64,000 bases of DNA. Origin: Schizochytrium sp. CCTCC M209059. Its lineage: Eukaryota; Sar; Bigyra; Thraustochytrida; Thraustochytriidae. Positions 1-9,688 of this stretch are shown here, one piece after another (within the stretch, counting starts at the first letter, position 1; each line of letters begins with the position of its first letter). Location: contig KN805383.1 of the NCBI GenBank assembly GCA_000818945.1, positions 506,552-570,551 on the forward strand, read 5' to 3'. The position numbers and the translations under genes were made by a program. The notes beneath the pieces were generated by a model. It searched no databases. It was given only the letters and a program-made list of their open reading frames with translations, and was not told where the DNA came from.

Positions 1-2
1 TA

Positions 3-1055
3 TCGTGCCACTCGGAAGCTGTCCGCGTGGATATGGCGCACGATAAGGTGAAGCGGTCCGAGTGGGAAGGTGCTGAATTGCGCAACACAAATGTTAAGAC
101 CAACAATCTACTTCCGCTGCGAGGCCCTGCTACGGTACCGTCAGAGGCATACAATGGCCTCGTGGAACAGTACTTTGAAAAGCTGCAGCGGCGTATCGTC
201 CCGTCGCTGTCATCCTCACATGGCCCCTGCGCTATGAGCATAGTCTTGCTTGACATTCGAGCGCTGCTCTTGCGCCTCTGCTGGGACGAACCTCTGAATG
301 TCGATACGCACGGCGGTGGCCATGACAGCAATTTCAAGCTGCTGGTCCCGCTTCTCTCCATGTGTGGACATCTTCTCGAGAATGGTTCGGACAGCCAACG
401 GCGGGCACTGCACGTTATTGTGGAGCGTTTTTGCGCCGTCAACCTTATTGAGGCCGTTTGTGATGGCAACGCGGAAGGCGCCCAACGGCCTATAAATACC
501 GCTGTTCCCGGAGACAGCGACGCCGAGTCGTTTGGACATTCGGACGGCGCGGAGGAGAGCTCTTCAATCTCCTCTGACCTGGTGATGGCCATGGTTGCTT
601 CGCTGTTTGCATTTTCGAGCGAGCAGTGGCAAGCTGCCCGACCGGCCTTTTTGCAAGGCGTGTTGACGTATGCGCGCGAGGTTCGCGCGAGCAGACTCCC
701 GGCGGGTTCGGGAGTCCCCACGCAGCAACGGCGCGTCAGCCTCTCGTCGCACTCGTCTTCAGCTTCTGCGAGCAATGCCGCGCAGAGTGAGACGGCGGCA
801 ATGTTAGCTGGTTTGCGTCTCTTTATTATTGTGGACAAGCTGCGGGGCTTGCGCACGGCGGACGAGGACCTCTTGACCTCGGTCATGCGCGACGAGCACG
901 CCGCCTTGGCAACTGTCGCTAGCGTGTGCGAGGACTTTGAGCGTTCGCTGCTCCCAGCAGACTCTGCGGAGGCTCTTCTCGCTGCGTCTGGGGTGCCTTC
1001 CGCTGACCTGGATGTTTGGACCCGTCTTCGTACTTCTGCAATGAAGTCCCAATAG
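3..1055 (+). CDS. C-terminal part of an unidentified protein (5' partial)
   Basis: The frame is open from the window edge to a TAG at 1055, so this is probably the 3' end of a larger gene. An internal start at the ATG at 33 cannot be excluded. The roughly 340 visible residues are rich in Leu/Ala helices (about residues 45-160) and look like an alpha-solenoid. An acidic/Ser linker and a Ser-rich loop follow, then a further helical block. I see no catalytic motif, membrane segment or targeting signal, and I do not recognise the family. Codon usage resembles the other genes, and small antisense ORFs across it look like shadows. An AATAAA-like sequence lies near 1319, about 260 nt after the stop. 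The coding call is fairly secure; the function is unknown. Confidence 0.7.
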   Translation, partial: SCHSEAVRVDMAHDKVKRSEWEGAELRNTNVKTNNLLPLRGPATVPSEAYNGLVEQYFEKLQRRIVPSLSSSHGPCAMSIVLLDIRALLLRLCWDEPLNVDTHGGGHDSNFKLLVPLLSMCGHLLENGSDSQRRALHVIVERFCAVNLIEAVCDGNAEGAQRPINTAVPGDSDAESFGHSDGAEESSSISSDLVMAMVASLFAFSSEQWQAARPAFLQGVLTYAREVRASRLPAGSGVPTQQRRVSLSSHSSSASASNAAQSETAAMLAGLRLFIIVDKLRGLRTADEDLLTSVMRDEHAALATVASVCEDFERSLLPADSAEALLAASGVPSADLDVWTRLRTSAMKSQ

Positions 1056-1762
1056 GACTATTCCCATGTGGGTGGGCCGGGCCATACGAAGGACGAAAGA
1101 GGGTCCCTCGTCTGGCTGCATTGATTGTGCACTGCACGACAACCAACCTCCCCGCCTCCCATGAATGAATGGAAGGAGTAGGTTTATATATCATCATGAC
1201 ATCTTGTGAGCGAGGAGTAGGTTTCCACGGGTCAGAGAGCCTGGTCGGTGTGCCAAAATCTACTCTTCACGACTCTCAGACTCCGAAAAATTGGAATGAA
1301 AGGTCAAATGAATCAAATGAATAAACCCGTGCACGAAATAGATGAGAAAAAGATCGAGCCAGCTATGTTTACCTCCTCCAAGTCACATCACAGGCCCACC
1401 ACCCACCTGGCCTCCAAGCTATGCGTGCAGCTTCGCTTCGCGTCCCCCAGACTCAGCCATGCACCAACTCTCTCCTTATGAGGTACGCCTCGGCCTAACT
1501 AAGGACGCGGCACTCACTGCACTTCCTCTTCCACTCACTCCTTCGCCGGAGCTAGCTGGAAGGGCGAGCACTGCCCACCCAGCAGCGGCTGCCGCGCGGG
1601 GCGGGGGCGATAGGCGACTTGCGGCGGCGGCGGCGCAAGTGGGCACGGCGCGGCGCGCAAGTGGACAATGCGCGGCGGCGCAAGTGGGCGCTCCTCTGCC
1701 TGCCTGCCTGCGTGCCTGCCTGTTGCGGCAGCCGCGAGAGAGACAGACGCAGAGACAGACGC

Positions 1763-1797
<35 letters not shown>

Positions 1798-1943
1798 GGC
1801 AGGCAGGCCGAGACCGCGGGAGCAGAGGGCGCGAGCGAGGTTGGACGCGGCGCGGCGCGGCGCAGCGCAGCGGCGGCGGAGGCAGGAGCGAAGGCGGCAG
1901 AGCAGGCAGGCAGGTCTCGCGCGGAGCAGAGCGGAGGAGGAAG
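1056..1943. other. Intergenic region with a CAGA-type microsatellite
   Basis: No convincing gene. It holds the 3' flank of the first gene and the leader of the ferredoxin-like gene. A (CAGA)n tract with interruptions runs from about 1735 to 1806, and purine-rich sequence continues to the start codon at 1944. The long frames crossing it on both strands are low-complexity translations of the repeat. Confidence 0.6.
1735..1806. repeat. (CAGA)n tetranucleotide microsatellite
   Basis: Interrupted, then perfect, CAGA/GACA repeats about 140 nt upstream of the ferredoxin-like start codon. Confidence 0.9.
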
Positions 1944-2561
1944 ATGTCGGCCATCGCACGCAGCGGCATGCGCGGAGGGCTGCTGGCCGCCAGCGCGCTC
2001 GGGCGCAGCGCCGGAGCCGGCGGCCGCACGTGGGCCGCACAGGGCGTGAGGACCATGGCGTCCGGCCCGAGCTTCGAGCCGACCTCGTCGTCGACGTACG
2101 CCAAGGCGCACGACTTCAAGCCCGGCGACGCGCCCCCGTCGATTGCGGAGAGCGTCGTCAAGTTCACGCTTATTGACGAGGACAACAAGCGCGTGGAGGT
2201 CGCCGGACTCGTTGGAGAGTCTCTGACCGAAGCTGCGGCTCGCTTTAACTTCGAGGATCTCAAGGATGACCTCGTCCTCGCTCCCTTGCCCCTCAGCCGC
2301 AAGGTGACTGACTTGTGGACGGAGGACATCTTTGGCGACGGAATTCACAGCTTTCAGACCCATGTGCTCGTGCCCCCCAAGTACCAGCACCTCATGCCCC
2401 CTGTCGGGCCTGATGAGGATAAGGCGCTGTCCAACATGGACGCTCTTGGCCGCGGTCCCCGTTTGCCAGAGAGCCGGATCGGCGCTAGCATCTTCTTGAC
2501 GAAGGAGATGGAGGGCGTAGAGATCTACGTCCCGGATCCTTTTCCCGCTGACATCCCTTAA
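1944..2561 (+). CDS. Mitochondrial adrenodoxin-like protein without cluster cysteines
   Basis: The protein has 205 residues. The ATG at 1944 gives an Arg/Ala/Ser-rich mitochondrial presequence (about residues 1-40); the frame upstream is repeat-derived and ignored. Residues about 68-200 follow the mitochondrial 2Fe-2S ferredoxin fold: the beta-grasp start VKFTLIDEDNKRVEV, VGESLTEAAARF for the first helix, THVLVPPKY after the cluster loop, and an SRIGASIFLTKEMEGVEIYVP ending. The usual C-x5-C-x2-C loop and the fourth cysteine (SRLGC in relatives) are replaced, and the whole protein contains no cysteine, so it cannot bind a normal 2Fe-2S cluster. A structural role is likely. The best candidate is the ferredoxin-like bridge subunit of respiratory complex I (C1-FDX) described in plants, green algae and ciliates. 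A truncated or redox-inactive ferredoxin of other function is the alternative. Confidence 0.75.
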   Translation: MSAIARSGMRGGLLAASALGRSAGAGGRTWAAQGVRTMASGPSFEPTSSSTYAKAHDFKPGDAPPSIAESVVKFTLIDEDNKRVEVAGLVGESLTEAAARFNFEDLKDDLVLAPLPLSRKVTDLWTEDIFGDGIHSFQTHVLVPPKYQHLMPPVGPDEDKALSNMDALGRGPRLPESRIGASIFLTKEMEGVEIYVPDPFPADIP

Positions 2562-3552
2562 GCGCCGTCGTTTCCCCTCCCTCCTGCTATGCGACGTTCT
2601 GGTCACAATTTGCACACCTGACCAGGTCGTTTTGTCTGATCTTAGGCGAGAGGGCGACGAGGACCATCTTTCTTTCTTCTCTTCTTCCTTTTCTCACCTT
2701 CGCAAGCTCATCAGCCTCGCGTCTCTCGCGATTTGCCTTTTTGATTTTGCTTGGAAAGGAGAGCCTTTTCCCAAGACACCATCAATGATGAATACGAGCT
2801 CGTCGAGCTCATCTTCATCACTCGCTTTGCAGGGTGCCGCTGCCCGTGAAAGACAAGAGCAACGCCCCCTTCTCAGTTTTACCCCCTTCCACACTCTAAT
2901 TAGTGACTATCTTCTTCGTCCCGCTCGCTCCGTCTCCTTGCCTCCTCCACCCTCCCTCGCCGCCAGCTTTGCCGTGCTTTGCTTTCGCGGCTTGTGATGT
3001 CGCTTGCTGATCCCGGTCATCTTTTCGCAACAACACGATGATCCTCTGCTTGTTCCTTGTTCTGCGGCAGCTTGCAGTTGCTTCTTGCTTGCACGTCATC
3101 TATCTGTCGTCCAAGTTCCGCGGGTCCCGAGACCTCATCTTCATCCGCGTCAAACCGGAAACTGCGCTGCACCGACCCAAGCTCGCCTGCTGCCCGCGCT
3201 CTCCATACTCGCCGTGCACGCCGCGGACGACGCAGAAGAAGTCGCCTGCGGCACCCGCCAGAAGAAAGAAGCGAGGGCCTCGGCGCGGCAAGGTGGCGCG
3301 CATCTGTGAAGCTTTGCATGCGAGCGAGCGTCAGGCCGCCGTCATCGCCGCAACAAACAACGGACCAACCGAGCGCGCGGCGAGCAGAGCGCGCGCGGCG
3401 AGGCCCGGGAGCTCTCCCTCGGGACGCCGAGCGGCTGCGCGGCTGAGCAGCTGCGTTTGCCAGGGCTCACGCTTCACTTGACGGTCGTGCTGCAAGCAAG
3501 AATCTTGCGCGGCAGTGAGCGAGCTACTCGTCGTCACCATCGCTGGGGCGCC
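2562..3552. other. Intergenic region, no gene seen
   Basis: About 1 kb between the ferredoxin-like gene and the ABCA gene. It has pyrimidine-rich stretches after 2660 and many short overlapping frames, but no conserved protein pattern. The segment just before 3553 probably holds the ABCA promoter and leader. Confidence 0.5.
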
Positions 3553-6500
3553 ATGGGACGGCTCTGGCAGCAGGTACGCCTTTTGCTGTGGAAAAACTAT
3601 GTGCTTAAGAAACGGCACCTCTTGTCGACGGCGAGCGAAATTCTACTGCCCATCGCGTTCGTCCTCCTCGTGGTCTGGCTGCAGACCAAGGATCCGGACC
3701 AGCGCCTTCCGGAGAGACATTACACGTGCCCACGACGATCGCCGTTGAGCCCATCTGTGCTGTTCCCGGAGGACCCAGACGACCATGAAGATTTTGTCCT
3801 CGAGCTCAGCACTGAAGGGTACGGTCCAGGGCTCGTCACCATTCCACCGCTTGCGTACTTGTCCATGATCGCAACAAAAATTGAACATGTCTTTGCTCTT
3901 GTTCCTGGGTCACCTAACGACCCCGAGCAGCTCGCATGGCTCGATCGCTTCGAAGCCCAACTTGACAACTGGACATCTGCCTTTGACGGTCCCGCATGGC
4001 GCAGCGTGACCGCCCTGTCACGAAAAAAATTAGGATTCGGCTTCTGCAGATTGGGGAAGCTCATTCGCCGCTTCGACTCGCAAGAAGCGCTCACAGCGTA
4101 CGTGACGAGTGAAACCTACGGTAACACCTCTTGGCCACGTGGGCACGCGTGTCCGGACGAGACTTATCTGGCGAATCCTCGTCTTCACATGGCCTTGATC
4201 CTGGATCAGGTCGGCGACGGCAAGAATCGCGAGTGGGCGTACACGATCCAGACAAATTTCTCTGTGATCCCGCTAACATACCCAAAGCTTGGCTTTACGT
4301 CTCGCATCAACGTTGGTGTGAACGAAAAATACATTGACCAGTACATGATGTCTGGCTTCCTAACGCTGCAGCAAGCGGTCGATCGAGTCATTATCAATCA
4401 GCCGTTGGGTTCCGACCGCGAGGTGCGCGCGCTGGCGCTACGGCAAGTCTGCGACGCCTTTGATCCACTGCGCTCTCTTGTAACCAAGTACTTGCCTCCT
4501 CACACGCTCGACGGTGTGAACTGCTCGCATCTCCTCGATGAGTTTCTCGACTTTCAAGACATTGATCTTGGGCCACTCACAGACCCAGTGCGTTTTGCGC
4601 CGAACAACGTGCGCATGGCCGAGTTCCCCACGCCTGAAATGATTGATAAACCGTTCTACCGCAAGATCAAGAACGTGTTTGGCCTTGACTTGGTGCTCAC
4701 ATTTCTTTGGCCTATCTCGCGACTCGTCCGAGGAATCGTCCACGAAAAGGAAACGCGTGCGCGCGAAGGCATGCGTATGATGGGTCTGCAGTATTCCGCA
4801 TTGTACTGGTCGTGGTTTATCACGTATGGCGCCATCTTCTTTGTCATCTCCGCAGCCATTACTGGAATTGCGCAGGCACATTTGTTCTCGAGCAGCGATC
4901 CGGTGCTCGTCTTTGCATACTTTTTCATCTTTTGCCTGAGCATCATTGCTTATTGCTTCATGGTCTCTGTGCTCTTTAATCGCGCCAAGACGGCTTCAAC
5001 TGCCGGCGTTGTCCTCTTCTTTGTGGGGTTCTTTCCCTTTTTCGGCGTCAACTCTCGTAACGCCACGGCGTCGGCCAAGGCCTTTGCCTCCCTCCTCGCA
5101 CCAACTGCTTTTGGTCTCGGCGCCTCGACTCTAGCAACGTACGAGGCGGGTGGGATGGGCGTGCAGTGGTCCAATGCCTTCGATACGCCCAACGAGCAGC
5201 AAATCCCTTTCATGCACATTCTCGGCACCTTGGCCTTTGACCTCTTCTTTTACCTCGGTCTCACCTATTATCTGGACCATGTGGTGCCTCAAGAGTTTGG
5301 GGTCGCCCGCCCTCTCAATTTTCTCTGCACACGAAGGTTTTGGCAAGGTCGGTCGCGGGGTCAAGGAGATCGACCCGGTAAAAAGACCCACAAGAACGAC
5401 TCTCGGGGCTCCAGCGACTCCCGCGTCGGTGTACAGGGAGGTGATCTAGAGGGGGGGAATGAGAGTGGTAGAGTTGACCTGGAAGGGCGACAGAACGAGT
5501 CTTCGGCGGCCACGAGCGAGTTTGTCGAGGATCTCGCTGGTGAACAAAAGCGTCTCAGAGCTGATGATCGGTGCGTTCAGCTCTGTGGACTGACAAAGAC
5601 ATTTGATGATGCTTCTGGAGACAAAAAGGTCGCAGTCGATGGCCTGGACCTGACAATGCTCGAAGGCGAGATCTTTGTTCTTCTTGGACACAATGGCGCA
5701 GGCAAGACCACCACGACGAACTTGCTCACAGGTCTGTTACCACATTCAGGCGGCAGCGCTTCTGTTTTTGGAAATGACATTGGCGCCGATATGGACGAGA
5801 TTCGACAACTTCTCGGCGTGTGCCCGCAACACGATGTCCTCTTTCCCGAGCTTACGGTCGAGGAGCATTTACAATTCTTTGCCTCCTTGAAGCAAGTCAA
5901 GGACATTGATGATGCAGTCAAGTCGCAACTTTCTCATGTCGGTCTCGTGGAAAAGCGCCACACCGCCGCATCGAATTTGAGCGGCGGCCAAAAGCGCAAG
6001 CTGTCGGTAGCTATTGCTCTTCTTGGCAACAGCAAGTTTATTGTCGTGGATGAGCCCACATCAGGTGTCGATCCGTGGTCGCGACGTGCTATTTGGCAGG
6101 TTCTGCAAGAGTCTCGCCAAGGCAGAGTCATTTTGCTCACAACTCATTTCATGGACGAGGCCGACATGCTCGGCGACCGCATTGCCATTATGGCAGATGG
6201 TCGACTGCAATGCTGCGGGACCTCGCTCTTTCTCAAGTCCAAGTACGGTATCGGTTATACGCTATCCTTTTCGACCGCGCCCGCCGATGCTGAAGACGCC
6301 GATGCCCGAAGCAATCAGCAGGATGAGGATCGTCGCAGGCTTGGTGCCGCAATCAAGGAGCACATTCCTGACGCAGAAATTTACAGTAGCGTGGGCGCTG
6401 AGGTGGCCATCCGCGTGCCCTTTTCCGCATCCGAAAAGTTCCCAGCTCTTTTCGACGCTCTTGATGATCGACGAAACGAGCTCCGTCTCGCTTCTTCCGG

Positions 6501-9474
6501 CGTCTCCGTGACGACCTTGGAGGAGGTGTTTCTTAAGGTTGCTTCGCAAAGTTTTGAGCAGCGCAGCAATGGCCAGCTAGCTGCAACGCAAGATGAATCT
6601 GCATTATGCGACGAGCAAGGCAGCCGAGGAACGAGGGCGCGTCGTGAAAACAATATGTATCGACGCGTGTCGGAGGAGGGCGAGGACGCTCCTGTCGCTG
6701 GCGAAGACATGGTGCAGGAGCATGTTGGCCACGGAGAAAAGTTTGTGCGACACTTTGGAGCACTCTTTGTCAAACGTTATCAATACGCCAAGAGAGATCG
6801 AAAGTCGCTGTGTTGCAATACGCTGCTACCCATCGTTCTCCTTGTTCTTGGCCTTGCCCTGCTCAAGGCGTTTCCGATGAAGACGCCGCCGCCCCTCGTC
6901 CTTGACGTGGCTCAGTTTAGGCAAGGGGATGAGAATTTATTTCCCTATAACGCCTCCTCACGATCGTCAAAAGAGCTTCCTCTGAATTTTGGCGCTGGCG
7001 TCCAAGCACGTGCAATCCAGACTCGTCGCGATCTGAACGGAAGCTGCGAGGCCGAAGGCAAGGCTGAGATTCCCGACGGTGTCGCACTTGCTGGCCTTTC
7101 TGATTGGGTACTCGACCATCGACACGATCGAGCTGAAAGCACGTACGGTGCGTTGCAATTTGACGCGTACAATCCGGCCGAGAAAACGCCTGTAGAGGTG
7201 ACGATCTTGGTGAACTCGACGGCAAAGCACGGTCCCGGTCTCTTTCTCAATCTTGTGGACCAGGCTCTTTTGCGGTCGACACTAGACTTGTCCTCACACG
7301 CGTCGTCGATCCGCGTTACAAATCATCCGTTTCCTTTCACGTCCCGCTTTGTGGACCTTCTCGACAGTTTTTCTGCCGTAAGTGCGGCCATCAGTATCAT
7401 GATTGCCTTTTCCTTTGTTCCAGCTTCGGTAGCGATCTTTATTGTCAAGGAGCGCGAAATCAGCGCCAAGCACCAACAAGTGATAAGTGGCGCATCCACT
7501 GTTGCCTACTGGACATCTTCGTATGCGTGGGACATGGCCATGTATCTCGTACCCTGGGTTCTTTCTGTATTGGCTGTGCACTTTTTCCAGATTTCTGCGT
7601 TTGAAGGAAGCAACTTTTTGGCAGTGAGCGTCCTTTTTTTCCTTTATGGTTTGGCAGTGATTCCGTTCACTTACGTGGTGTCATTTGCCTTTGCCTCTCA
7701 TTCAACTGCACAAAACGTTGTGCTGCTGCTCAATTTTATCACGGGTCTCGTGCTGCTTATCGCTTCCTTTGTCATGTCATTCATCGAGTCAACGATGGAG
7801 GTCAATCGAGTTCTCAAATACGTCTTTCGCATTTTCCCAGGGTTTTGCCTCGGCAATGGTCTCCTCGGGCTCACCATTAACCATTCCGAGAAGGAATTTT
7901 TGCCCGACGGAATGGCCTCGTCTCCATTTGACTGGAAGGTCACGGGCGCTGAAATTTTCTACTTGGCTGTGTCTTCAGCTGCGTACTTTTTTATTGCTGT
8001 CTGCATCGACATTGCCCTGAGTTTTCCCTGGGTCCGCGCGCGTGTGAACGCCGCGCAGAATGCGGCATCGTCCCACCTTGGGGCCTTGTGGTCGCGCTGC
8101 AGCCGCTGCTTTTGCTGCTTCTCGAGAAGTCCAGGCACTGATCCTGCTCAGACTCTGTCGCAACCACTTCTCGACGATGCTATCGAGGCAGAAAATATCG
8201 AGGATGACGACGTGCGGAGCGAGCGGGCGCGCATCGATCAAGAGTACGCAAACACAACGGACGTAATTGCACTCAGCCACTTGGGCAAGCGATATGCGGA
8301 CGGCAAGCGAGCAGTCAAGGGACTTAGCTTTGGTGTTCCCTCGGGGGAGATCTTCGGCTTCCTCGGTCTCAATGGCGCAGGCAAGACGACGACCATGAAA
8401 ATGTTGACTGGCGACATTCTGCCAACGCAAGGAAGCGCCAAGCTCGTAGGTCGAGACATTATTTACCAACAGAGTGAGCTTCGACGAATGATTGGGTACT
8501 GCCCACAGTTCGATGCGTTGCTCGAGAATCTGACGGTCCGTGAACATCTCGAGCTCTTCGCGCGCATTAAGTGTATCCCGGAACGCATGGTGTCTCGTGT
8601 GGCGCGGACCAAGATGCGACAGCTCAACCTTGAGGAATTCAGTGAGCGGGCTGCTGGCAAGCTTTCCGGTGGAAATCGACGCAAACTAAGCGTCGCCATT
8701 GCTATGGTCGGTTCGCCGCCACTCATCTTCATTGACGAGGCCTCGACAGGCATTGACGCGTATAATCGAAGGTTTCTTCTCGACGTTATTGCCGGAATCC
8801 CTCTCGGTCGTCATGGGAGTCGCAAGGGTACGGTTGTGCTCACCTCGCACTCTATGGAGGAGGTTGAATCTCTTTGTTCGCGTGTCGGCATCATGGTCGA
8901 TGGACAATTTGCCTGTTTTGGCACCCTTCAGCACCTCAAATCTCGCTTTAGCCAGGGTTTACTTGCAAATATCAAGTTGCGCGCTCCGCGCATGGAGGAG
9001 CTCGAGCGCGCGCGGGAAAAGCTCGCTCCACTGTTGGACGGCGAAAATCTTCCCGAAACTGCGGTCTCTGAGGCTGCCGAGATCCTCGGTATGCCCGAGC
9101 TGTCAGATCGAGTTTCTGCTTCGGACCCTACGGGCAGCGCGATTTGGTCAGCGCTGGATCGATCGTCCGTGGTGGACGTCATGTTCTTCCTGGACTGGCT
9201 TATTGTCGAGGGATTGCACAACGAGTTAGGACGCTTCCTTCAGGAAGCATTTTCAAATGCGGAATGTGTGGAGCGTCGAGGCCACCATTCGCGTTGGCGG
9301 CTTGATTCATCTTCTGAAGACGCCCTGCGGCTCGGTAGCGTTTTTGCCAAGCTCGAGGCCGCCAAGGACAGGACAGGCGTGGTCGAGTACGCAGTCTCGA
9401 TGGCCTCTCTCGAGTCGATCTTTCTTGCATTTGCATCAAAACAAGAAAATGCGGAAGAAGAGTATCGTTCGTGA
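3553..9474 (+). CDS. ABC transporter, subfamily A, full-length
   Basis: Single-exon gene for 1973 residues. I chose the ATG at 3553 (GCCATGGG context) because it gives the typical ABCA N-terminus: a short cytosolic start, then a first membrane helix (about 22-42) before a very large extracellular loop. A block of membrane helices (about 390-600) leads to nucleotide-binding domain 1: Walker A GHNGAGKTT near 712, signature LSGGQ near 810, Walker B VVDEPTSGVD near 832 and the H-loop histidine in LLTTH. A second helix and large loop (about 1090-1300), more membrane helices (about 1300-1500) and domain 2 follow: GLNGAGKTT near 1604, LSGGN near 1704, IDEASTGID near 1727 and VVLTSH. Both ATPase sites look intact. 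ABCA proteins export or flip lipids; the substrate here cannot be told. An acidic/basic linker precedes domain 1. Confidence 0.96.
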   Translation: MGRLWQQVRLLLWKNYVLKKRHLLSTASEILLPIAFVLLVVWLQTKDPDQRLPERHYTCPRRSPLSPSVLFPEDPDDHEDFVLELSTEGYGPGLVTIPPLAYLSMIATKIEHVFALVPGSPNDPEQLAWLDRFEAQLDNWTSAFDGPAWRSVTALSRKKLGFGFCRLGKLIRRFDSQEALTAYVTSETYGNTSWPRGHACPDETYLANPRLHMALILDQVGDGKNREWAYTIQTNFSVIPLTYPKLGFTSRINVGVNEKYIDQYMMSGFLTLQQAVDRVIINQPLGSDREVRALALRQVCDAFDPLRSLVTKYLPPHTLDGVNCSHLLDEFLDFQDIDLGPLTDPVRFAPNNVRMAEFPTPEMIDKPFYRKIKNVFGLDLVLTFLWPISRLVRGIVHEKETRAREGMRMMGLQYSALYWSWFITYGAIFFVISAAITGIAQAHLFSSSDPVLVFAYFFIFCLSIIAYCFMVSVLFNRAKTASTAGVVLFFVGFFPFFGVNSRNATASAKAFASLLAPTAFGLGASTLATYEAGGMGVQWSNAFDTPNEQQIPFMHILGTLAFDLFFYLGLTYYLDHVVPQEFGVARPLNFLCTRRFWQGRSRGQGDRPGKKTHKNDSRGSSDSRVGVQGGDLEGGNESGRVDLEGRQNESSAATSEFVEDLAGEQKRLRADDRCVQLCGLTKTFDDASGDKKVAVDGLDLTMLEGEIFVLLGHNGAGKTTTTNLLTGLLPHSGGSASVFGNDIGADMDEIRQLLGVCPQHDVLFPELTVEEHLQFFASLKQVKDIDDAVKSQLSHVGLVEKRHTAASNLSGGQKRKLSVAIALLGNSKFIVVDEPTSGVDPWSRRAIWQVLQESRQGRVILLTTHFMDEADMLGDRIAIMADGRLQCCGTSLFLKSKYGIGYTLSFSTAPADAEDADARSNQQDEDRRRLGAAIKEHIPDAEIYSSVGAEVAIRVPFSASEKFPALFDALDDRRNELRLASSGVSVTTLEEVFLKVASQSFEQRSNGQLAATQDESALCDEQGSRGTRARRENNMYRRVSEEGEDAPVAGEDMVQEHVGHGEKFVRHFGALFVKRYQYAKRDRKSLCCNTLLPIVLLVLGLALLKAFPMKTPPPLVLDVAQFRQGDENLFPYNASSRSSKELPLNFGAGVQARAIQTRRDLNGSCEAEGKAEIPDGVALAGLSDWVLDHRHDRAESTYGALQFDAYNPAEKTPVEVTILVNSTAKHGPGLFLNLVDQALLRSTLDLSSHASSIRVTNHPFPFTSRFVDLLDSFSAVSAAISIMIAFSFVPASVAIFIVKEREISAKHQQVISGASTVAYWTSSYAWDMAMYLVPWVLSVLAVHFFQISAFEGSNFLAVSVLFFLYGLAVIPFTYVVSFAFASHSTAQNVVLLLNFITGLVLLIASFVMSFIESTMEVNRVLKYVFRIFPGFCLGNGLLGLTINHSEKEFLPDGMASSPFDWKVTGAEIFYLAVSSAAYFFIAVCIDIALSFPWVRARVNAAQNAASSHLGALWSRCSRCFCCFSRSPGTDPAQTLSQPLLDDAIEAENIEDDDVRSERARIDQEYANTTDVIALSHLGKRYADGKRAVKGLSFGVPSGEIFGFLGLNGAGKTTTMKMLTGDILPTQGSAKLVGRDIIYQQSELRRMIGYCPQFDALLENLTVREHLELFARIKCIPERMVSRVARTKMRQLNLEEFSERAAGKLSGGNRRKLSVAIAMVGSPPLIFIDEASTGIDAYNRRFLLDVIAGIPLGRHGSRKGTVVLTSHSMEEVESLCSRVGIMVDGQFACFGTLQHLKSRFSQGLLANIKLRAPRMEELERAREKLAPLLDGENLPETAVSEAAEILGMPELSDRVSASDPTGSAIWSALDRSSVVDVMFFLDWLIVEGLHNELGRFLQEAFSNAECVERRGHHSRWRLDSSSEDALRLGSVFAKLEAAKDRTGVVEYAVSMASLESIFLAFASKQENAEEEYRS

Positions 9475-9688
9475 CTGATATCTACTGCCTCAACCTTTCC
9501 CCCTTTTGCTTCTTTTGAAATGGATTCCAACGCCCAGAGAGAGAGTCTGTGAGAAAAGTACGTACGAGTGAGAAAGAAAAGAATAAAAAAAAGGAGTCAT
9601 CATCATAGGTTTAAAGCGAAAGCGAAAGAGAAAGTGTACTTTGCGAATTTGTATAGCTCTCCTCCCCCCACTCCCCTTGTCAATTTAT

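Noticed and set aside
1476..2615. 379-codon minus-strand frame over the ferredoxin-like gene and the CAGA repeat
   Set aside because: Cys/Leu/Val repeats come from the microsatellite, and the rest is antisense to a recognisable conserved gene.
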